Notes under the pieces: generated by a model
Database searches by the model: none
Told to the model about the DNA's origin: nothing
Seen by the model: the letters and a program-made list of their open reading frames with translations, nothing else
Origin: Alphaproteobacteria bacterium
GTDB taxonomy: Bacteria; Pseudomonadota; Alphaproteobacteria; UBA7887
Direction of reading: 5' to 3'
NCBI GenBank assembly: GCA_028289725.1
Contig: JANQOH010000204.1
Span: 1 to 18,962, forward strand
Length of the DNA: 18,962 nucleotides
Program-made: the position numbers and the translations under genes
Shown here: positions 14,238-18,962 of the stretch, one piece after another
Position numbering within the stretch: position 1 is the first letter of the stretch
Layout: the number at the start of each line of letters is the position of its first letter

Positions 14238-14533
14238 AAACCACGTTCGGTCTTTCCCTCGTCGCCCTCGGGCTTCTGATCGGCTCGGTCAACGGCGTGA
14301 CCGCCAAGGAATACAACAAGCGGCCCCATCTCGATCCGGGTTCGCAAGCCAAAGTGAATTCGGTGATCGCCAGCGGCTATCGCATTCGCGGCGAGGCGCG
14401 CCGGAACTTTGGACGCATCAGCAACGAAGGCTGTGGCGGCATCACTATCGGTGCGGTGCCTGATTCCACGCGTCCGCCGCGCGAAGTGATCATCGTTGCC
14501 AGGGACATCATTAACGTCAACACGAACTGCTAA
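14234..14533 (+). CDS. small exported protein of the CsgG-like operon
   Basis: A 99-residue protein with a Sec signal (about 1-24, ending NGVTA) and a preceding AGGAGAG. The mature part starts basic (KEYNKRPH), has a helix-prone centre and ends in strands: GCGGITIGAV, then REVIIVARDIINVNTNC. Two Cys remain, one in E-G-C-G-G and one as the last residue. The ending with I-N-V-N recalls the Asn-Val style of the repeat proteins, but no repeat is present. It overlaps the upstream gene by four bases and lies 46 bases before the channel lipoprotein gene, so an accessory role in the same export pathway (assembly factor or minor subunit) is likely. I do not recognise CsgE or CsgF in it. Confidence 0.75.
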   Translation: MKTTFGLSLVALGLLIGSVNGVTAKEYNKRPHLDPGSQAKVNSVIASGYRIRGEARRNFGRISNEGCGGITIGAVPDSTRPPREVIIVARDIINVNTNC

Positions 14534-14579
14534 CCGGCCGTCGGAACGGCTCACGGCATCTGAAATTGAGGTGGCCAAA

Positions 14580-16088
14580 ATGAATTGGAAACTGACCAAA
14601 GGCCTTTTGGCCACATCGCTGCTCGTCCTTACATCGGCGTGCGCGACATGGGATGCGCAAAACGCGCATACGGTCGCGCAGCCGAAGACGACGCCCGTGC
14701 GCAATCTGACCAGCTTCACGCCGGCCTTGCAGTGCATGGACAATTTGTTTCTGTCCTTCGGCGTCTCGAACGTGGTGATCACCAGCGCCGGCATTCCGGA
14801 CGCCACGGGCGAAGTGCGCACCGGTACCAAGGACATGCTGATTTCAGCCGTGTCGCGGATGTCGGTGAAAAGCAACGCGTTCGTGTTTGTCGATTTCGAT
14901 CAATCGCAAGCGGATGTCGCCGAGCTGCACAGCTTGGTCGGCTACACCGATGATTTCCGCGTGCCGAGCTATTACATTCGAGGCGCCATCACGCAGCTCG
15001 ATTCCAGCGTGATCGCCAATCAAGTCGGCGGTGGCGTCTCGATCGCCGATGCGCAAATCGGTGTGTCGAAAGACATGGTCGCCTCGGTCGTGTCGATCGA
15101 CATGAATGTCGGCAAACTGGTCACGCGCCAAATATTGCCGGGCATTTCGGCGAATAATTCGATTGCGGTCAGCCGCAGTGGTGTCGGCGGCGATGCCGGC
15201 GCGACGATCGGCAAGGCCGGCCTGTTCTTTAACATCTCTTTGAACAAGAGCGAGGGCATGCACGCGGCGACGCGGACGCTGGTCGAGCTCAACACGATCG
15301 AAGTCTTGGGCAAACTCGCCGAGGTTCCCTATTGGCGTTGCTTGAGCATCGAGCAAACGCATCCGGAAGTGCTGGACGAAGCGCGGTCGTGGTTCGAGGC
15401 CATGTCGGAATCCGAACGCGTCACCTTTGTGCAGCGGGCCCTGAAAAGCGAAGGGCACTATGACGCAGCGGTGACCGGCGTGTTCGACGACTCGACCAAG
15501 GCCGCGATTGCGCGATACCAAGCCGAGAATGGTTTGATCGCCCACGGCCGGCTTGACTTCCAGCTTTATCAGTCGCTGATCCACGAAGATCTGGCGCTCG
15601 GCCAGCGGCCGTTGCCGGTGGAACCCGCGCCGGAAGCGCAAGCCCCGACGCCGTTTGCCATCAGCCTGACCACGCCCAAGGGCCCGGCGCCGGTCTATGC
15701 GGTGAACGATGTCTTGGAGATGAGCCTGAGCGCGACGCAGGATGCGTATGTGTATTGCTATTACCAGGATGACGAGGCGCAGATCGCGCGCATCTTCCCG
15801 AACCGGTTCAGTCCCGACCCTTATGTGGTTGCCGGCCGCTCGGTCCCGGTGCTGACCAAAGGCGCGCCGTTCGCCATCGCGTTTGAATCGCCGAACGCGC
15901 GCGAGGAAATCCTATGCGTCGCGTCGCGTACCGAGCGCGGCCTGCAAGTGTCCGACGCGCTCAAGACCCCGGACCTAACGCCGATTCCGGTCGGGTCACT
16001 CGAAGACGTTGCCGCGTCCTTCGAACACGCGGGGCGCGAAGAATTGGCCGAGGCGCGGCTGCCGATCAGTGTCGTCGCCGCGAATTGA
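14580..16088 (+). CDS. CsgG-like outer-membrane lipoprotein with peptidoglycan-binding and DUF4384-like domains
   Basis: A 502-residue lipoprotein: signal peptide with lipobox V-L-T-S-A-C, acylated at Cys21. Residues about 40-265 look like the CsgG/HfaB family, whose members form oligomeric outer-membrane channels that export curli or anchor holdfast. The order of motifs agrees: Y-Y-I-R-G-A-I-T-Q, a Gly-rich G-G-G-V segment, VSIDMNVGKLVTRQILPG, FFNISLNKSEG, and a helix ending N-T-I-E-V-L-G-K-L. Residues about 275-335 are a PG_binding_1-like domain (FVQRALKSEGHYDAAVTGVF then AIARYQAENGL). A Pro-rich linker leads to a DUF4384-like domain at about 358-455 (DAYVYCYYQDDEAQIARIFPN). E. coli CsgG has only the first part. 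The extra domains would tie the channel to the cell wall. GAGGTGG precedes the chosen ATG; upstream codons are unsupported. The small secreted repeat proteins beside it are its likely cargo. Confidence 0.85.
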   Translation: MNWKLTKGLLATSLLVLTSACATWDAQNAHTVAQPKTTPVRNLTSFTPALQCMDNLFLSFGVSNVVITSAGIPDATGEVRTGTKDMLISAVSRMSVKSNAFVFVDFDQSQADVAELHSLVGYTDDFRVPSYYIRGAITQLDSSVIANQVGGGVSIADAQIGVSKDMVASVVSIDMNVGKLVTRQILPGISANNSIAVSRSGVGGDAGATIGKAGLFFNISLNKSEGMHAATRTLVELNTIEVLGKLAEVPYWRCLSIEQTHPEVLDEARSWFEAMSESERVTFVQRALKSEGHYDAAVTGVFDDSTKAAIARYQAENGLIAHGRLDFQLYQSLIHEDLALGQRPLPVEPAPEAQAPTPFAISLTTPKGPAPVYAVNDVLEMSLSATQDAYVYCYYQDDEAQIARIFPNRFSPDPYVVAGRSVPVLTKGAPFAIAFESPNAREEILCVASRTERGLQVSDALKTPDLTPIPVGSLEDVAASFEHAGREELAEARLPISVVAAN

Positions 16089-16115
16089 TGAACGCAAGTG
16101 AACGGAGTGCCTATC

Positions 16116-16463
16116 ATGCGATACGCAATGCTGAAGATCGTCCCGATATTGGTGATGTTGGTTCTCGGTGCGCCGCTCGTCGCGTCGCAGACTTGGGGCG
16201 ACATTGTCGAGAACACCGAGGCGAGAAGCACACCACTCTTGTTTCAGAAATCGGGCGAACGTGTCGGAAGCGAAACGCCGCTCCGGGTGCAGTGCTGGCA
16301 GTTCGGCCGCGAGATCATCGATCAGAGCGATCTTCACAGCATGTCTCTGAAACCGTTGCTGGAGCAGGAATCGGTGAGCTTCAAGCGCAAGGGCACGGAG
16401 GGCGTCGCGGTCCACATCCTCTCGGTCGAAGACACGGTCTGTATGGTGCAAGCAACGCCGTGA
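16116..16463 (+). CDS. small exported Cys-pair protein of the CsgG-like operon
   Basis: A 115-residue protein with a Sec signal (MRYAMLKIVPILVMLVLG, cleavage near residue 24). The mature part has two cysteines, in L-R-V-Q-C-W-Q-F-G-R and D-T-V-C-M-V-Q-A. They sit on strands that could pair to form a disulfide-bonded beta sandwich. An in-frame GTG at 16098 is possible, but GGAG 8 bases before the ATG at 16116 decides the start. It follows the channel gene by 27 bases and closes the operon. I know similar short proteins next to CsgG/DUF4384 genes only as hypotheticals. A periplasmic assembly helper, in the manner of CsgC, is conceivable and unproven. Confidence 0.75.
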   Translation: MRYAMLKIVPILVMLVLGAPLVASQTWGDIVENTEARSTPLLFQKSGERVGSETPLRVQCWQFGREIIDQSDLHSMSLKPLLEQESVSFKRKGTEGVAVHILSVEDTVCMVQATP

Positions 16464-16491
16464 GCGACCGTGGAAACAACAGAGGAGCGGA

Positions 16492-17751
16492 CTAAGTAGT
16501 TGGGACCGGCGTCGTGATGACGAGATGATGTCCGTCGGCGCAAGCGATCCGGCCATTTGGGGCGACATCAAGCAAACGATGCGATGCCGGCGCGGACCAA
16601 ATCACCGCGCCGGTTTCCGCGTTCCACACGTGAACGATGTTTGACACTTCGCCGATCAAACCGAGCGGATGGGTTGTGAGACGTTCCGTGCCGGGCGGTA
16701 TCCCGGTTGCCGTATTCAGTGCCATGGCAACTTTTGATCCCGCATCCGGATCCCATACCTTCGGCGCGTCATACGGCGTCGCGGTCGCGAAATGCGAGCC
16801 GTCGGCCAAGACGACGAGTTGATTGATGACGGCGTGGGCCGGGTTTGCGTCGGGCGGCATGGCGTGTGCGTCTGCAAATGTACGGCTGCAGGTCCAGCCG
16901 CCCGGTTGCCAAACCCGAATGCTCGTCTCGTTGGTGGTCACCACGCGCCCGTCCGCCAGGCAGGCGATTTCGCCACGGCCGTAATAGCCGACGGCCTCGT
17001 CCATATTGATCTTGTCCGCATCCTCGTCAAACAAGTCATAGGCGGTGAGGCCCGGCGATGAGCCGGCGGCAAACGCCGTGTGGCCGTCGCTGTGCAGCGC
17101 GGTGACGCGGTAGCCGAGCTCGCGCTCCAGGCTGAGCGTTTCGAGATCAAACAGGTACGTGCTGTATTTCTCTGTCGACACCGCCAGCTTTGCATCGCCG
17201 ATCAAGGTGACATTGGTGATCATCGCCGTTGGCGTGTGCGCGGCGATCTCCTCGTCGGTCATTTCTTCCATGGCCGGGTGATAGTTTGGACTGATCTTTT
17301 GCTGCGGCATCCTAAGCACGGCGATCGGCTGGCCGCGTTTCAAGTCCCACACACGCAGACCACCATGTTTCCATGTGGCCTCCGTGACCATCAGCGTTTC
17401 GTTCTTGGCCAGGGTTTTGAATTCTTCGTCCTCGCCGGTGAGGTCGGCAAACCAGCCGCCCAATTGAACGTTCCAGATCTGCGTCCAATTCGCGCCGTAG
17501 AGGATGGCCAGCCGGCCGTCGGCGGTCACCCGGACGCCGCGGTGGTTCCTATTGTGGTGATCGAAAGCCTGAATGCAGGTAGGGCGGGGCGCCGCCAACA
17601 GGTCGGGGTGGTCCAGGTCCCAGACCTTCATTTCGCCGTCATGGGTGTTGGTCAAAATGCGCGTTCCGCCGGGCAGAAACTGGGCACCGCGGATCGTTTC
17701 CTTGTGCGCGGCGACCGTGGTCGTCGAAAAATCCGGTGCCGCCGCGTTCAT
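16492..17751 (-). CDS. WD40-type beta-propeller protein, cytoplasmic
   Basis: A 419-residue protein made of about seven WD40-like blades. Blade ends are visible as VWDLDHPD, IWNVQLGG, VWDLKRGQ, LFDLETLS, VWQPGG, VWDPDAGS and VWNAETGA, with TILTNTHDG-like and ADG-R turns between them. There is no signal peptide, transmembrane segment or fused catalytic domain, so it is likely a soluble scaffold in the cytoplasm. The start ATG at 17751 has TGGAAGG close before it. It converges on the CsgG-like operon, with only 28 bases between the two stops and no clear terminator, so the two transcripts probably overlap. Partners are unknown; bacterial WD40 proteins without fused domains are poorly understood. 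Confidence 0.85.
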   Translation of the reverse strand: MNAAAPDFSTTTVAAHKETIRGAQFLPGGTRILTNTHDGEMKVWDLDHPDLLAAPRPTCIQAFDHHNRNHRGVRVTADGRLAILYGANWTQIWNVQLGGWFADLTGEDEEFKTLAKNETLMVTEATWKHGGLRVWDLKRGQPIAVLRMPQQKISPNYHPAMEEMTDEEIAAHTPTAMITNVTLIGDAKLAVSTEKYSTYLFDLETLSLERELGYRVTALHSDGHTAFAAGSSPGLTAYDLFDEDADKINMDEAVGYYGRGEIACLADGRVVTTNETSIRVWQPGGWTCSRTFADAHAMPPDANPAHAVINQLVVLADGSHFATATPYDAPKVWDPDAGSKVAMALNTATGIPPGTERLTTHPLGLIGEVSNIVHVWNAETGAVIWSAPASHRLLDVAPNGRIACADGHHLVITTPVPTT

Positions 17752-18084
17752 GCGCCTTCCAGCGCGCGCGACCGCGCCGAGATTGCATGCGCCATTGGTG
17801 TCGGATCGCTCAAAAACACCGCGTCCACCCTGCTTTTCCCCTTGTGGTGCGGGCCGACGATACCATGTGTCAGATCGGTTGGCGTCCTAGGCCGAAGGCC
17901 GGGACGCCGACGCATAACAAATGTGCGGCGCGGCAGAGGGTGATGGAGCCGCCGAACGCTTACAAAACATCCGATCCGCTTTGTGACAAACGTTTGAAAG
18001 AATCGTGTGACGTGTCATCATTGTGCAATGCACAGGCGGGCATGTAATGGCTTGCAATATCGGTTTCCAAGGGAGGTTTGAACC
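17752..18084. promoter_or_regulatory. 333-base divergent control region upstream of the IorAB-like genes
   Basis: No gene is seen. The half next to the [2Fe-2S] gene is AT-richer and holds two short perfect palindromes: CAAACGTTTG at 17987-17996 and TGTGCAATGCACA at 18022-18034. A near-palindrome TGACGTGTCA lies between them. These are candidate operators for the divergent WD40 and IorAB-like genes. No -35/-10 pair could be fixed with confidence. Confidence 0.4.
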
Positions 18085-18540
18085 ATGGCCAAACTGAACG
18101 TGAACGGACAAGAGATGGAGGTTGCCGTTGAAGACGGCACGCCGCTGCTCTGGGTCTTGAGGGAACAGCTCGATCTGACCGGCGCGAAATATGGCTGTGG
18201 CGTCGCACAGTGCGGCTCGTGCACGGTGCACATCGACGGCGAGGCCGTGCGCTCCTGCGTGATGCCGGTGGACGCGCTGACCGGTGACGAAAAGATCGTC
18301 ACCATCGAAGGTCTGTCGGCGGATGGCAGCCATCCGGTCCAGCAAGCCTGGGCGGAACTGGATGTGCCGCAATGCGGCTATTGCCAGACCGGGATGATCA
18401 TGGCGGCCGCCGCGCTGCTCGATCAAACGCCGAATCCGAGCGACGAAGACATTAACGATCAGATCACCAACATCTGTCGCTGCGGCACCTTTAACCGCGT
18501 GCGCCGCGGGATTCACCGCGCCGCGCAAACCAAGGCATAG
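18085..18540 (+). CDS. (2Fe-2S)-binding small subunit of a molybdenum hydroxylase, IorA-like
   Basis: A 151-residue electron-transfer subunit with two [2Fe-2S] clusters. The N-terminal plant-ferredoxin-type cluster is bound by Cys38, Cys43, Cys46 and Cys58 (YGCGVAQCGSCTVHI ... RSC). The C-terminal four-helix cluster is bound by Cys97, Cys100, Cys131 and Cys133 (CGYCQTGM and CRCGTF). The length and the lack of an FAD domain match the two-subunit isoquinoline 1-oxidoreductase/aldehyde dehydrogenase type. AGGGAGG stands before the ATG. The partner large subunit begins 14 bases after its stop. The small subunit has no export signal and is expected to travel folded with its Tat-dependent partner, delivering electrons to a periplasmic cytochrome. 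Substrate unknown. Confidence 0.95.
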   Translation: MAKLNVNGQEMEVAVEDGTPLLWVLREQLDLTGAKYGCGVAQCGSCTVHIDGEAVRSCVMPVDALTGDEKIVTIEGLSADGSHPVQQAWAELDVPQCGYCQTGMIMAAAALLDQTPNPSDEDINDQITNICRCGTFNRVRRGIHRAAQTKA

Positions 18541-18554
18541 GGGGGGGCGGACCA

Positions 18555-18962
18555 ATGACAAGCACACTCTCTTTATCCCGCCGCCAGTTCGTGATAGGCG
18601 CGGCCGCCACCGGCGCCGGCCTGTCGATCGGCTTTTCCTTGACCGACGGGGCGGGTAACGCCCTCGCCGAGCACGGGACGCCCGAAGTCAACGCCTGGGT
18701 GGTGATCGATCCGGACGACACGGTCACGGTCCGCATCGCGCGGTCCGAAATGGGGCAGGGCACGCTCACCGGCCTCGCGCAGTTGGTTGCCGAGGAACTG
18801 GAATGCGACTGGTCGAAAGTGACCACCGAATACCCGACGCCCGGCGAGAACGTTAGACGCGACCGTGTCTGGCAGAGCTATTCGACCGGCGGCAGCCGGG
18901 GCATTCGCCAAAGCCATCAATATGTCCGCGAAGGCGGTGCCGCCGCGCGCATGATGCTGATC
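18555..18962 (+). CDS. Tat-dependent molybdopterin-binding large subunit, IorB-like (clipped)
   Basis: The first 136 residues of a molybdenum-hydroxylase large subunit, cut by the right edge. A twin-arginine signal is plain: S-L-S-R-R-Q-F-V-I-G then a hydrophobic stretch to about residue 38. The mature start shows WVVIDPDDTVTVRIARSEMGQG, EELECDWSKV and SYSTGGSRGIRQSHQ, which mark the isoquinoline oxidoreductase beta/periplasmic aldehyde oxidoreductase branch. It pairs with the [2Fe-2S] subunit 14 bases upstream. It differs from the large subunit at 3530-5779, which has no Tat signal and no such pairing. Full family members are about 700-760 residues, so most of the gene lies outside. Confidence 0.93.
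   Translation, partial: MTSTLSLSRRQFVIGAAATGAGLSIGFSLTDGAGNALAEHGTPEVNAWVVIDPDDTVTVRIARSEMGQGTLTGLAQLVAEELECDWSKVTTEYPTPGENVRRDRVWQSYSTGGSRGIRQSHQYVREGGAAARMMLI

Noticed and set aside
14018..14875. Minus-strand open frame of 285 codons across the start of the CsgG-like operon
   Set aside because: It covers four plus-strand starts that have good ribosome-binding sites and signal peptides; its translation is Arg/Ala-rich with no motif, typical of the antisense frame in GC-rich coding DNA.
14844..15641. Minus-strand frame of 265 codons opposite the CsgG-like domain
   Set aside because: Antisense to the lipoprotein gene; His/Arg/Asp-rich translation without a domain.
17080..17943. Plus-strand open frame of 287 codons opposite the WD40 gene
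   Set aside because: Antisense to clear WD40 blades, with no motif or ribosome-binding site.

Overview
The window looks like a chromosomal stretch of a Gram-negative alphaproteobacterium. By eye it is about 60% GC, with exported proteins carrying Sec, Tat and lipoprotein signals, a CsgG-type outer-membrane lipoprotein, a PQQ/haem alcohol dehydrogenase and molybdenum hydroxylases. The organism is inferred from gene style only. There is no rRNA, tRNA, CRISPR array, transposase or integrase in the window.

Layout. (1) 1-2891: a clipped minus-strand gene, then two paralogous minus-strand alpha/beta-hydrolase-fold proteins with Cys at the nucleophile position, divergent from a TetR regulator; a 19-bp palindrome lies between the second hydrolase and the regulator. 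(2) 2996-3439: a GFA-type zinc protein. (3) 3530-8590, all minus strand: a stand-alone molybdenum-hydroxylase large subunit, an AbrB-type membrane protein, an exported alpha/beta hydrolase and a small exported protein of unknown function. (4) 8847-9995, plus strand: a Cys- and Pro-rich secreted protein and a Tat-signal guanine-deaminase-like protein. (5) 10190-12316, minus: a type II quinohaemoprotein alcohol dehydrogenase, bracketed by two direct copies of a 39-bp sequence (10066-10104 and 12842-12880), with two strong hairpins just beyond its 3' end. (6) 12912-16463, plus: two small secreted repeat proteins, two further small proteins, a CsgG-like lipoprotein fused to peptidoglycan-binding and DUF4384-like domains, and one more exported Cys-pair protein. 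(7) 16492-17751, minus: a cytoplasmic WD40-type propeller. (8) 18085-18962, plus: an IorA-like [2Fe-2S] subunit followed by the clipped start of its Tat-dependent IorB-like molybdenum subunit.

How they work together. The most interesting unit is region 6. A CsgG-type channel can export small curlin-like subunits. Here two adjacent genes encode short secreted proteins made of repeating units of about 35 residues, spaced by Thr-Val, Asn-Val-Ala, Gly and Ser-Ile-Gly landmarks. I read this as a candidate curli-like (functional amyloid or surface fibre) export locus with a non-standard gene set: the channel gene carries extra domains, and no recognisable CsgE or CsgF was seen. Regions 3, 5 and 8 are oxidative: the IorAB-like pair and the PQQ enzyme would pass electrons into the periplasmic or membrane respiratory chain. 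The direct repeats around the PQQ gene suggest it may have been placed between two plus-strand genes as a unit.
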